32,396 bases of DNA, from contig AJWJ01000256.1 of assembly GCA_000277445.1 (NCBI GenBank), positions 1-32,396 of the forward strand, in the 5' to 3' direction. Numbering within the stretch: the stretch's first letter is position 1; every line of letters starts with the position of its first letter. Below, piece after piece: positions 19,601 to 30,321 of the stretch. Below the pieces are notes generated by a model that was not told the DNA's origin, did no database searches, and was given only the letters and a program-made list of their open reading frames with translations. The stretch comes from Polysphondylium violaceum (lineage: Eukaryota; Evosea; Eumycetozoa; Dictyosteliales; Dictyosteliaceae). The position numbers and the translations under genes are program-made.

Positions 19601-21618
19601 AATTCTTTTTACAAAGTAACCAAGCTTTAATGGAAGAATTAGAAGAAGATGACGAAAAAGATGAAAATAACGGTGAAGAAGATGAAAAAGAAGAAGAAAA
19701 AGTAGAGGAGGAAAAGGAAAATGAAGATGTTGAAAAAGAAAATGAAGAGGTTGAAAAAGAAAATGAAGAGGTTGAAAAAGAAGAAGACAAATTAGAAAAC
19801 GAACAAGAAACAAATAATGTTGATGATGCTGAAATTAATAAAGAAGAACAACTAGAGAAGAAAGAAGAACCAATTAAAGTAGATGTTGTTAAAGATGAAA
19901 CTCATGACCACCACCATGATCACCATCAACATAAAAAAGCAGAAATAGAACCAGAATCAGAAGAAGAAAAAGAAGAATTATTATATTCATTAAATAATTA
20001 TATGGATGATTGTATTGTTTGTAAAAGTGGACAACAAGAAGGACCATTATTTTCAATTGGTTACATTGATATTGTATCACTTATTGATCAAACAAAGAAC
20101 CAAAGAGTTGAAAGTATTCTACTTGATCCAAATGTACCAGATGCTTATAAAGATTTCCTTGAAGAATTTCATTTCTATGAAATTTGTCCAAGTTCAGTAC
20201 AATATCTCCCAAGTAGAGATGATTTACCATCATTATTTGCATTCTTCTTATTCCATAGATCTGCATCTACTTATATTACTTCTTGTCATCACAACATTCA
20301 CAAGAAATGTCTCTATGATTTCAATGCTACTCCATATGCTGGTTTCAATTGCCCACTCTGTTCCACTCCATCCAATATAGTAATTCCAATTGGTCCAAGA
20401 AAAGATCCCATTGTCGCCGCTCAAGATAGAAATGATTTCTATTTGAATCTCTGTAAATTTGACTTTTTCCTCTTTATGACCACCCCAGAGAAATCAATGG
20501 TCATTGAGAGATACATGTGGAAATTTGTAATTCAAAACATTGAAACCTTGGAAATTAAAACTAGAAAGACAACAATGTATAATTCATCTGCATCTGATGC
20601 ACCATACTATCTCATGAAGCAATCGGAATTTAACAAAGAGCTCATGACCTCTAAAAAAGTGTATGATGTAATTATGGCATGTAATGTCTCTCCAGGTAAT
20701 TTCCTTCCCACCTCTGATCCACTCATTATGATGATGGATCCATTCATTGTCGCCACCTATACCACCTATTTAACCAATTCTGGTCTCTTGACAAATATCA
20801 CCTCTGGTATTGTTTTACATTTCTTTAGTTGTCTCTTGACATTCTTTATGCATGAAAATCCAACCACTTGCATGCCAATGAGCAAGGAAACATTGACAAC
20901 TCTCATCAACACTTTTGTCAACACTCCCTGGGATAACAGAATTGAAGCCTTTTTAATCAACCTTGCTCTTCCATTCCTTAGAAAAGTTGTTCTCTTGCAT
21001 TTCCTTGTCTCTCCTCCACCCAAAGAATTTACACTTGAACAATTTTCAGATATGGACTTTATCACTCGTCTCCTCTTTACCTCTCCCTTTGAAAAGGTAT
21101 TCAAATCTCAAGATTACCTCTCACTCTTGGACGTCTATTGTGAAACTAAATTCACACCCAAAGGTTGTAAATTTGAAGCACCATTTGTTTATCCACCTCC
21201 CATGCCATTCAATCACATGCCAAGATTTATTGATATTCCCGAAAAGTTTGTCGACTTTATGAGACAAATTGGTGGTCACTGTGAAACATGTCACAGTTTA
21301 CTCAAAGCCTGTTGTTTGTTCTGTGGTGATAAATTCTGTACCACAGACAATTGCAAAGGTAGTAGTTATATTCATTCCTATAGATGTCCAAATACTCCAT
21401 TTGGTTTGTTTTTAGAATTTGATAAACCAGCTCTCGTAGTATTAAAAGAAGTTCATGGTAAAACCTGTTCAACCTCTGTCTATGATATCTATTTTAAACC
21501 AAATGGTGAAATTTCTCCAATCCCCGATAGTACTCTAAGATTATCTAAAGAAAAATTAAAAAATGTTTACAAAAATTGGATGAATTGTTCAAATTCAAGA
21601 AAATTTGAAAATAAATAA
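16675..21618 (+). CDS. UBR-box/RING E3 ubiquitin ligase (N-recognin type), 1624 aa, two exons
   Basis: Exon 1 is 16675-16897 and exon 2 is 16967-21618, with a 69-nt intron (GTATGT...TTGTAG) and the frame kept. The intron cuts the UBR box: the spliced protein gives C72-x13-C86-x2-C89, then C96, C98, C101, H107, H112, CDCG (125-128), C137 and H140, the zinc box that binds N-degrons. The long middle is helical and uncharacterised. Residues ~965-1055 are strongly acidic (Glu/Lys repeats), followed by a His run (HDHHHDHHQHK). A RING-H2 with a long loop follows: CIVC (~1089), then SCHHNIHKKC (~1180) and CPLC (~1203). The Cys-rich C-terminus (CETCHSLLKACCLFCGDKFC, from ~1513) matches the cap region of UBR1/UBR2. 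A ClpS-like domain, present in UBR1/2 for bulky N-termini, is not evident. It probably acts in the Arg/N-degron pathway. Confidence 0.92.
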
Positions 21619-21816
21619 AAATATAAATAAATAACTTTAGTTTTAAATACAAACTGTTGGGTGAAATGTTAATTTACAAGACTTGGTGATCACCAAACCA
21701 AATTATCAATTCTTATCTTGTGTCATACTACAAAAATGGTGATAAAATGAAAATAAGAATAAAAAATATATAATATACAAATAAAGAATATATCTTTATA
21801 TTTATATAAAATTTTA

Positions 21817-24198
21817 TTATAATTGAAACTTCCAACGTAAAGGAACTTGAGAATAAGAAATATTTAAAATATAGCTGTTTGATTTTGTATTTTTATCAAA
21901 TATTTCTCTCGTTTTATAGTTAAAGTTATTATAACTAAGATCTAAATCGGTGAGGAATTCATTTGTTGAGATTGCTTGGGCAAAAGCAATACCACCAGAA
22001 TCTTTAATATGATTTTCACTCATATTAAGTCGTCTTATATGAGTGGAGTTGGAAGCCAAAACATTTGCAATTTGAATAGCACCCTCATCACCAAGATTTG
22101 AATAGGCAAGTTCCAAATGAATAAGAGTCTTGTTACTTTTTAGAGCATCAGCAATAACGATACCAAATTTTGGAGAAAGTGAATTTTGACTGAGATTCAA
22201 GAGTTTCAGAGTTTTGTTTGTCGCAATAGTTTCTGCCCAATGCTTGGCACCTTCAAAGTCTATTTGATTACCAGAAATATCCAACATCTCTAAAGTATTA
22301 TTAATCAATAGAGATTTTGCCATTCTTTCAGAGAATAAATTGCCCAAGTGATTGAGAGACAATGATAGACTTTTGATTGATTCATTTGTAAGGAAAGCTT
22401 CACCCAAATCTCTTCCCAAACTATCACCAATTCTATTGTCAGAGAGATTTAATCTAGTCAAAACTTTGTTACTAACTAAAGCTTTGCTAATGAGATTGAT
22501 AGATGATCCTAAAAGATTTGATTTGAAATTAATGTCCTTGAGAGTTGAATTCTCTATAAAAGCTTTAGAGATTGCAATCGCTGAACCATCTTTGAGTGAA
22601 CAATCTGAAAGATTAATTTCAGTGACCGAATGATTTTGTCTAATCGCATCAAAGAGAGCAGCACCACCATGATCCAATATTCTATCCAAATGAAAAGAAT
22701 CTAGAGTTGTATTTTGTTTTAGGGCATCTGATAAAACAACGGCGGTTTGACTATCAATATGATTCCATCTTAGATAGAGTTTTTTTAGAGATTTGTTGAT
22801 TTTCAATGCATTACACAAGGCAACGCCGCCTTCAGACTCGATATTGTTATAGAATAAATCTATAATTTTCAATGTATGGTTTCTAAGGAGAGCACCAGCA
22901 AGTTTAATTGCACTTTGGTTACCCAACTTGTTACCTCTGAAATCCAAGGCTTCGATCGTATTATTTTCATAGAGTGCATTGATAATGTCCTCAACAAAGG
23001 GATCCTCTAAATTGTTGTGTCTAAAAGAGATGTGTGTTACCGAATGATTTGTTCTTAGAGCATTTCCAATGGCAGTAAAGTTTTCTGGTGAAACCCATTT
23101 CTGATAGAATCTAAAATACTTCATAGTCTTGCAAGTGTCAAAGAATGATGTAAACAAATGTTTTGAAAATGTATTGGACAATATTGGTTTGGTGGTGGCT
23201 TTTAAAAACTTTTCTGGTACTTTATCTGGCATTGTATGTTTGACAATGTTCATAAACTTTTGAAAGGTACTAGATTTATCAAGTATCATTGCAATGTAGA
23301 GGAACTCAAAACGTCTACCACCCTCCAAGAGACCTTGACTAGTTAATCTAATCAATGCTTTAAGATGTTTTGGTGATTTAACAATGAAAAACTTGAATAT
23401 CTGTGGTGCCAATTCCATTCCCCAAAGTTTACAGACAAGTGATATCGATTCGAGTTCATAGTTGGGACTAATCTTTTTACCGCCAAGATGATTTGTACTA
23501 CTAAGTGACGATGAAAGTGGTGATGATGTTTCTATGCCTTGTCCTGAAAGATTTAAATTTTGACCACCTTCTTCAGTTGGTGATCTTTGTTCAAATCTAA
23601 TCTCTGATTTTTCTGTATCTATTTTATGTTGAATTAAATAATGTAATATTTTCAAGAGTACTGTATGTGGTAATTGATTTATATTTATAGATTCTCCTTT
23701 TATAAATTTAGTTGGTTCTAACCAAGGTCTATTTAAATAATTTTCATTTTGTTGTTGATCATCTGAATCTATTGATGATTTACGATGTTGATGATGATGA
23801 TGATGGTGGTGATGATCATTTTTAGGTGGTGAAGTTGATAATGTATTTAATGATAAATCATTTAAATCTTTAAATCCTTCTTTCTTTTTCTTTTTTCTTG
23901 TACTTGGTGATAATGATGATAAAAATGCCAAAGGTGATGATGGTCTTCTTTCTTTTGGTTGTACATTTAAATTGTTATCAAATGAATTTGATAATGTTGA
24001 TATATTATTATTAATGCTATTATTATTATTATTACTATTACTATTACTATTATCTATTTTATCTACAATTATATTTGGTGGTGAAGAAATTGATCTACTC
24101 TTTGATTCAATTTGAATAGAATCACTTTTTTTCTTTTCTTTTTCCTTTTCCTTTTCCTTTTTATATATTTTTTCAAGTTCCTTATCTTTATCTTTCAT
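21817..24198 (-). CDS. F-box-like leucine-rich-repeat protein, 793 aa
   Basis: A single exon opening at ATG 24198, converging on the UBR ligase with a 198-bp gap. The first ~150 residues are Lys/Glu- and Ser/Asn-rich, with a His tract (DHHHHHHHHQH). An F-box-like segment follows (~172-270): INQLPHTVLLKILHYLI, a ~50-residue Ser-rich insert, then LESISLVCKLWGMELAP. Residues ~370-775 are about 14 ribonuclease-inhibitor-type LRRs of ~28 residues (pattern LxxLNLSxNxIGDxGAxxLAxAL). F-box proteins with LRRs generally pick substrates for SCF ubiquitin ligases; the F-box here is a by-eye call, and without it the protein would be a NOD/RanGAP-like LRR scaffold. No NTPase, signal peptide or membrane segment is seen. 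Confidence 0.82.
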   Translation of the reverse strand: MKDKDKELEKIYKKEKEKEKEKKKSDSIQIESKSRSISSPPNIIVDKIDNSNSNSNNNNNSINNNISTLSNSFDNNLNVQPKERRPSSPLAFLSSLSPSTRKKKKKEGFKDLNDLSLNTLSTSPPKNDHHHHHHHHQHRKSSIDSDDQQQNENYLNRPWLEPTKFIKGESININQLPHTVLLKILHYLIQHKIDTEKSEIRFEQRSPTEEGGQNLNLSGQGIETSSPLSSSLSSTNHLGGKKISPNYELESISLVCKLWGMELAPQIFKFFIVKSPKHLKALIRLTSQGLLEGGRRFEFLYIAMILDKSSTFQKFMNIVKHTMPDKVPEKFLKATTKPILSNTFSKHLFTSFFDTCKTMKYFRFYQKWVSPENFTAIGNALRTNHSVTHISFRHNNLEDPFVEDIINALYENNTIEALDFRGNKLGNQSAIKLAGALLRNHTLKIIDLFYNNIESEGGVALCNALKINKSLKKLYLRWNHIDSQTAVVLSDALKQNTTLDSFHLDRILDHGGAALFDAIRQNHSVTEINLSDCSLKDGSAIAISKAFIENSTLKDINFKSNLLGSSINLISKALVSNKVLTRLNLSDNRIGDSLGRDLGEAFLTNESIKSLSLSLNHLGNLFSERMAKSLLINNTLEMLDISGNQIDFEGAKHWAETIATNKTLKLLNLSQNSLSPKFGIVIADALKSNKTLIHLELAYSNLGDEGAIQIANVLASNSTHIRRLNMSENHIKDSGGIAFAQAISTNEFLTDLDLSYNNFNYKTREIFDKNTKSNSYILNISYSQVPLRWKFQL

Positions 24199-25206
24199 TT
24201 TCTTTTGTTTTTATATATATAATAAAGTATATATTTGATGTTAAATGTAATTACACAACAATAATATAAATAAATAAATAAGAAATAAATAAATAAATAA
24301 AAAATAAATATTTTAAAATCAAATTAAAAAAAAGGGAGTGAGTATGAAGTGTAAAAATGTAATTGCAATATTGATTAGGTTAATAAAAAAAAAATCAACC
24401 ATATGTCCAAATTTTATTTTTTACAAGTTACTAAAAAAGAGAGTGTGTGAATGTGTTTTTAATGCTTTATATGTCAGTGTTGTCTTTTGTGTGCCAGTGT
24501 GTGTGTATTGGTATTAACAACTCTCCCTTCTCTCTCAATAACAACTATATGAGAGTGTGTTAACGTGGTTGTTGGTAAATATGTGAAACCTAAAAAAAAA
24601 AAAATCTATTTTTATTTTAGTCATAGAAAACCAATCAAGCTAAGGGTTTCCTGCATGTCAATTATTGTGTGTAAAAAAAATGTAAAAAAAAAAAATAAAA
24701 ATAAAAAAAATCCACTGTGAGTGCAAGATTTTTTTTTTTTGTTGCAGGTCTTGTAACCTCTACACCATGTGACATAGATTTATCGGGATTTATTAGGTTT
24801 TTTATTCTAAAATAAAGAGCATGAAAGAGATTTTAACTGTTTTTATTTATCACATCTGTTGAACCTAAATCGCTGGTCATCATATGATTAATATTGTTTA
24901 AATACGCACATACACAATGAAGGTAATCATATCTGATCAAATGTCATCTAGAATTCTAAAATTAAAGGTGTGAGCTGTAAACAATAATAAATCATAAACA
25001 CACTGAGCAATTATAATAGATTATTGAATGGATTTTTGGTTAATAATAGAGCTCCATTCTTTTATTGGAGCTGGTGATGATTATCTGAGATAGAATTTTG
25101 ATCTGCAATCAAGTTCCTTGTTTTATTAAAAGCTAAAATATCATCTATGAATATCTCTTTGTAGTCTTTGTATTTTGGGCTCTACTAAACTCTTTCAATT
25201 CAACTT
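24199..25206. other. Intergenic/promoter region upstream of the LRR gene
   Basis: This 1.0 kb contains (AAAT)n near 24265-24310 and TG-rich stretches with GAGAGTGTGTTAAC near 24551. It also has long A or T runs and a 7-bp hairpin AGCTCCA/TGGAGCT near 25050-25072. No gene or RNA is recognised. Confidence 0.45.
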
Positions 25207-25527
25207 CTATCTGATTTCATTCTTTTTGAAGATAAATGATTCTTTTATTCCATCCATTTCTCTCTGTAGTTGAGAGATTGCTTTTCTATTCTTTTTTATT
25301 TTTTCATTTTGCTTTTGTATGCTATGTTTTGAATTCTTTTCTTCTTTCTCAAACTTTTGGTTTAGTTCATATATATTGTTGTTCAACCCATTTATTTCTT
25401 GGCTCAATTGATTGGTTTGAGTTTTCAAGTCCCCTATCTCTATTTTTAATTCTTCTAGATCGCTAACATCTACTGGGAAATATGACATGGATGTTGATGA
25501 TTCATTGCCATTGCTACTATCAAACAT
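25207..25527 (-). CDS. Small coiled-coil protein, 106 aa
   Basis: A single frame from ATG 25527 to TAG. After a Ser/Asn-rich start (MFDSSNGNESSTSMSYFPV), residues ~22-100 form one long heptad-like coiled coil (LEELKIEIGDLK, LSQEINGLNNNIYELNQKF, ISQLQREMDGIKESF), with no Pro or Gly break until the end. There are no Cys, membrane segment or signal peptide. Codon and residue makeup fit the neighbours. The family is not recognised and the function unknown; it could be a structural or adaptor peptide. It lies between the LRR gene and the ABHD-like gene, all on the minus strand. Confidence 0.6.
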   Translation of the reverse strand: MFDSSNGNESSTSMSYFPVDVSDLEELKIEIGDLKTQTNQLSQEINGLNNNIYELNQKFEKEEKNSKHSIQKQNEKIKKNRKAISQLQREMDGIKESFIFKKNEIR

Positions 25528-25910
25528 TCTATATCCTTATACTAAAAAAAAAAAAAATTAAAAAAGTATAATGGCCTATTAATACCATGGAAGGAAAAAT
25601 AATAAAAAGATTTCCATCAATATTATCCGAACCAAATATGGCAAGTTGGTAGAAATCTATTATTGGCTAGTTAAATACTGCTTTTATTATAAAAAATTCT
25701 GTTTTGAAAGATTTCATGCTCTCATCATGATTTAAAATCGTAGGAGTAGACTAGATTAAATCAAGACATTTATGGTCAATCCACCCAATGAAATATCAAC
25801 AAACAATCTCTCCTAGGAGAAGACAAGAAAAAGAAGAACAAGATAAATTAATTTATATGATACAAATGTTTTATTTATTTATTTATTTTATTTTGTTTTA
25901 CATTTTTCAT
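25528..25910. other. Intergenic region, nothing recognised
   Basis: AT-rich spacer between the coiled-coil gene's start and the ABHD-like gene's 3' end. A poly(A) run at 25543-25554 and a TTTA run near 25870 are present. No gene is seen. Confidence 0.4.
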
Positions 25911-27072
25911 TTAAACATTAAAGCCAGAAGGGGCTTGGGATTCATGTTCAATTGGATGATCAATAGTATCTTTGAATTTAGGTTCAGGTAAATTTAGTTT
26001 TGGGATAATACTTAGAATCGAAGAATGAAAGTGATCGACATTGTCGACATATACATGATGACCTGAGTTTGGAATAATATGAACGCTTTTAACATTATCC
26101 ATTTCCTTTTCCAATTGAATACCTTGATTTGGATCGATCCAAGAATATTGACCGTAAATAAATGAAATATCAATAGAGGGATCAATGGTTTTCAATCTTG
26201 AATAGAGTGGATTAGCTGCCCAACCCAATGGTAGTGAAATGGTTCTAAATAGATGCTCTCCGGTGGCGGGAACTTGTGAATTTGAGTGATATATATAGTC
26301 GGCAATGGTATTAATAGAACCATCTTTGGGTGTAATTGGATGAAGATGACCAAACTTTGCAACCAAATCTGATCTAAACTTGGCAATGAGTTTGGGTCCT
26401 AAATTTCTAACGATGCCCAATGATATATCTATAGAGAATAGTCTAGACAATACTTTGGCTTTCCATGAAAGATTCTTTTCATAATCTACTGGCTTAACGG
26501 CAACACCCCATGCATCACAAAGAATAAGAGTTTTTATTCTCTCTGGGTGTTGCATTGTATAACAGGCACTCACATAACCTCCAAGAGAATGACCCAATAA
26601 ATGAAATTTCTCTAGTCCAACCTCTTTTGCCCATCCTTCAATAGAGTTTGTCCAAAAATTTTCAGCATCTTGAATAGTTTGAATTGATTTTGGATCACCT
26701 CTCGAACTTCTTGCAAAACCTGGTAAATCTATAGCATAAACTGTGTAATGTTTTGCCAAAAAATCTAAATTTGCTGCCCAAAAACCTATACCGGCACCAA
26801 ATCCATGAATTAAAAGTAAAGGTTCACCATCTCCTAATTTAATTGTATTGATTTTATTTTCACCAACTTCAATAAACTTTTGTTCAAATGGTGTTTTAAT
26901 TACTAATATATAGAGATATTGATTAATAATTAATAAAGAGAGAAAGTGAGAAAAAGAGATTTTTTATCTTACCTGATAACATTTTTTTTTCAACTCTTTC
27001 AACATCTTCAAGGGAAGGATTCCACTTGTAAGATTTGACATTTTGGACAAAGTTATTATAATAATTTAACAT
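25911..27072 (-). CDS. ABHD4/ABHD5-like alpha/beta hydrolase, 363 aa, two exons
   Basis: Exon 1 is 27072-26973 and exon 2 is 26902-25911, with a 70-nt intron (GTAAGA...TATTAG) and the frame kept. The N-terminus has the family opening (YKWNPSLEDVERVEKKMLS). Then come the oxyanion motif HGFGAG (66-71), the strand DLPGFARSS, the nucleophile elbow GHSLGG (Ser139) and the catalytic His region SGHHVYVD, which also holds an H-x4-D motif (315-320). In the CGI-58/ABHD5 family, H-x4-D has been linked to lysophosphatidic acid acylation, while ABHD5 itself lacks the nucleophile Ser; having Ser here points to an ABHD4-like or plant CGI-58-like active hydrolase on N-acyl phospholipids or lysolipids. The start is the first ATG on this strand for more than 300 nt, but the frame stays open 72 codons upstream. 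Confidence 0.87.
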
Positions 27073-27829
27073 TTTCTTTTGTTCTTTTAAAAAGTTTTGT
27101 TGTTGTTTTTTAAAACTATGATTATTATTATTTAATAAAGAAATTGAATTTAAACTACTCTTTAATAGTCTATTATTTTTTAATGAGGATGATACTGATT
27201 CAGATAGATCTTGAATATAGGTTGAATGTAATAATTGATTTCTCTTTTGTGAGAGGTTATAAATTGATTTCTTTAAATGTTGAATTTTTTAAAATATATA
27301 TATAAAGATATCGATAATAGACTATTGATCGATTCGGAAAAAGGTTTAAATTACTATCTCTTGTTGTTGTTGGTGATTATTTGTTTGGTTTGTATGTGTG
27401 ACTGTGTGAATAGTATGTTTTTGGGTTTTTGTATAAATGTTTTTTCAATTTTGTGACGACCTCACACCAAAGCAAATCGTATACAAATAAGGATTAGGTT
27501 TGACTCTGACTAGGCAAATTTAAATTTAAAAAAGAAAACAAATCCCTATGTATCTATATATTTCAGAGTAAAAATAAAAAAAAAAAAAAAATTTTAATAA
27601 AACTAAAATTCTTTGCCTCTTTGGTTTTTTCTATTTTTTTTTTGAATTTTTTTGTAAAAAAAATTTGCAAATATATAAAAATTGCGTCATACTTTTTTCA
27701 AAGATTCTCAGATTTTTGTGAAAAAAAAAGAAATCTTGTGATGCCATATCAGAACATATGATAAAATTTATTATTAATTAAAATATTATTTTTGCAATTT
27801 ACACACTCTGCACTTTTAAAAGTATATTT
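27073..27829. other. Intergenic region and open 5' leader of the ABHD-like gene
   Basis: From 27288 down to 27073 the minus strand is open in the frame of the ABHD-like gene but has no ATG; it reads as Ser/Asn/Lys/Gln-rich sequence. Further up is AT-rich DNA with several A/T runs. A 38-codon minus-strand ATG frame near 27743 begins MASQDFF but lies in homopolymer DNA and was not accepted. Confidence 0.45.
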
Positions 27830-28571
27830 TTAGACACCCAATTTAATTCTTTTTTTACATGAAGATATTAAAGGTGATGTAGATCCTTTAGGAACTACTT
27901 GTTCATCCATTTCATTCTATATTTATTGATTCATATTATTTTATTATATTATTATTATTAGTATGATTAGAATAATATATAATAATATTTAATGATATAC
28001 ATACTGCACTCGCACCATTATTACTTGTGGAGTTGAATGTTGGAGAGGTAGACATTGAATTATTCGTTGGTGTTGTTGGTGCAGTATTAAAAGTACTATT
28101 TGATACTGCTAATCTTCTCAATATATCTCTATGTTCATTGGTTCTTGGAGTTGTTGGCGTTGAATTTGATTGTGTTATTGTAGTTGTTGATGTAGTAGAA
28201 GTTGTAGTGGTAGAGGTTGTAAGTGGTGGTATAGATAATGAATTAGGATTGGTGGATGTTGGTGATTGTGGAAGAGATGATAGAGATGATAGAGATGATA
28301 AAGATGGTGCTGGTGGAAATGAAAGCAATGGTGCAACCATTGGTGTAGATGGAACACTTAGAGATGTTGGTGTATTTGAAAAACTTATATTATCATTATT
28401 TAAAAATTCATTATTGTTATTATTGTTATTATTTGGTGGATGAACTATAATTTGGTTCAACATAAATGGCTCCGTATTATTATTATTATTTTGAGTATTA
28501 AACAAAGGATTATTATTATTTTGATTATTTACAATATTATTATTAGTAGTATTAGTGTTAGTATTAGTATT

Positions 28572-28622
<51 letters not shown>

Positions 28623-28826
28623 TGCAAATAATTGTTGCATATGTTGTTGTTGTTGTTGAAGATGATGTTGCATAAATTGTTGATGTTGATGAAGTGAAGC
28701 CATTGAAGGTGATGATAGAGGGGAACCACTTAGATCATGAGTAGGTATATTCATAAATGGTGGTACAGTTTGATGTTGTTGTACCAAAGGTCTAATAGTC
28801 GGAGAATATGTTGGTGTTATATCCAT
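27830..28826 (-). CDS. Asn/Gln/Thr/Pro-rich protein of unknown function, 302 aa, two exons
   Basis: Exon 1 is 28826-28005 and exon 2 is 27916-27830, with an 88-nt intron (GTATGT...ATATAG) and the frame kept. It starts MDITPTYSPTIRPLVQQHQ. A His/Gln stretch follows, then an Asn run of about 16 residues, an alternating Asn/Thr run, a Ser/Leu/Pro stretch (SLSSLSSLSSLPQSP) and Thr-rich tracts. Many SP and TP dipeptides suggest proline-directed phosphorylation. Two less simple parts are THDLSGSPLSSPSMASLHQH and NEHRDILRRLAVSNSTF. Exon 2 adds a C-terminus with basic KKRIKL. No domain is recognised. It may be a regulatory protein, but nothing specific supports that. The expanded triplets are mostly AAT. 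Confidence 0.72.
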
Positions 28827-30137
28827 TTTTTGACATTTTAATTAATTTGAAAAAATACAACAACAGGACATAAAATAAACAAAAAAGAAAAATAGGAATT
28901 GCAGAGAGAATAAAAAATAAAAAACTATATGACTAAAGGTAGCTGTGCTCTAAATTTAAATTGTTTTTTTGAATTAAATTAAAAAAAAAAAATCAAATGT
29001 TGTTGTTGCTGCTGCCCAAATTAACTGTTAACAGGTGGGGTAAGTGTGTGAGATCTTTTATATATAATTTTACCACACACACACATCCAACAGGAATTTT
29101 GTAGGTTTTTTTTTTTTTTTAAATATTTTGATAAAATTCTACTATTATAATCAGTCAATACTAGTAGCACTATGTTCCATGGAAAAAATACTAGTATTTA
29201 AAAATCCAAAGGTAATGGGTAATGATTAAAGATTTTATAAAACGCATACAAAATTTTGACACTTTTTTTAAATGATAGAAATATTGAGGGTGAGTAGTGA
29301 AAATTAATTAAAAAATGAAATAAATTATTAAATAATAAAATATTTAAATCATATATATAAGGTATAGAGAGAGGGAATAACATGAGTGTGTTTTTTCCCT
29401 AAATTGTAGATTACCCCCATTTTTCACCCCCTTATTTGAATAATACCCTATAAATCTGATGATTTTGGTACCAGCAAAAAGTATTTATTATCACATGATA
29501 GAGTTTATCCAACAACACTGGTTTTTTGTGAGAGAGTGATAGTGTGTTGGGTGTTGCTATCAAAAAATCAAAAAGAAAAAGAAAATTGATTATCATGTGT
29601 TGTGTATTAGATTGTTATTACTTGTTGCGGCATATTGCTCCTTTCAAATTTTTTTGATTCTATACTAAACTCATGTTTTTATAAAAATATATATCTATAA
29701 ACATGTTGCAACTTTGTTTCAAAATAATTATCAAATCCTAATTTCTTAAAAAAAAAACATCTGATGAAATTTAATTTATTCAAAAAATAAATAGATTTTA
29801 ATAAAAAAAAAACTGAAAACTTTTGATCAAAAAGGACTGAAATTTTTTTTCTCATCATTTATATTGCCAACGTTCTACTGCTATAGTGTTATACAATTGC
29901 TGCTGCTGCTTCAAATATATAATCTTTTTATATGTACATTTCATGAGATTTACTTATTTATAAAACTGGTTAAAAGAAACCTACATTATCATATTCTGTT
30001 TATTTCTCTTTTTTTTCTCTGTGTTGTAAAAAAAAAAAAACAAAGAAAAACTAAATCATTTAAATATAATATATTATATTTGTATTTGTATATACCATCA
30101 TTGTAAATATTTAATAGGATTGACATCATCACACATT

Positions 30138-30159
30138 ATCATCATCATCATCATCATCA
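30138..30159. repeat. (ATC)n triplet repeat
   Basis: About seven ATC units in non-coding DNA. Confidence 0.85.
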
Positions 30160-30297
30160 ATATAAAAGTACTCTAATAGTAATATTCTGTTTTTCATCAC
30201 ACATACGCACACACATAATCATCAGGTTATCTTATATTACACAAAATAGTCATAAACAAACACACGTACGCACACAGAATAACCAACAGTAGGACAT

Positions 30298-30321
30298 AAT
30301 AATAATAATAATAATAATAAT
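30298..30321. repeat. (AAT)n triplet repeat
   Basis: Eight AAT units in non-coding DNA, 160 bp from the ATC tract. Confidence 0.85.

Noticed and set aside
17587-21262. Many 60-130-codon frames on both strands within the UBR gene
   Set aside because: Shadows of the long coding frame.
25788-25991. 67-codon plus-strand frame at the 3' end of the ABHD-like gene
   Set aside because: AT-run translation that runs into antisense of the hydrolase C-terminus.
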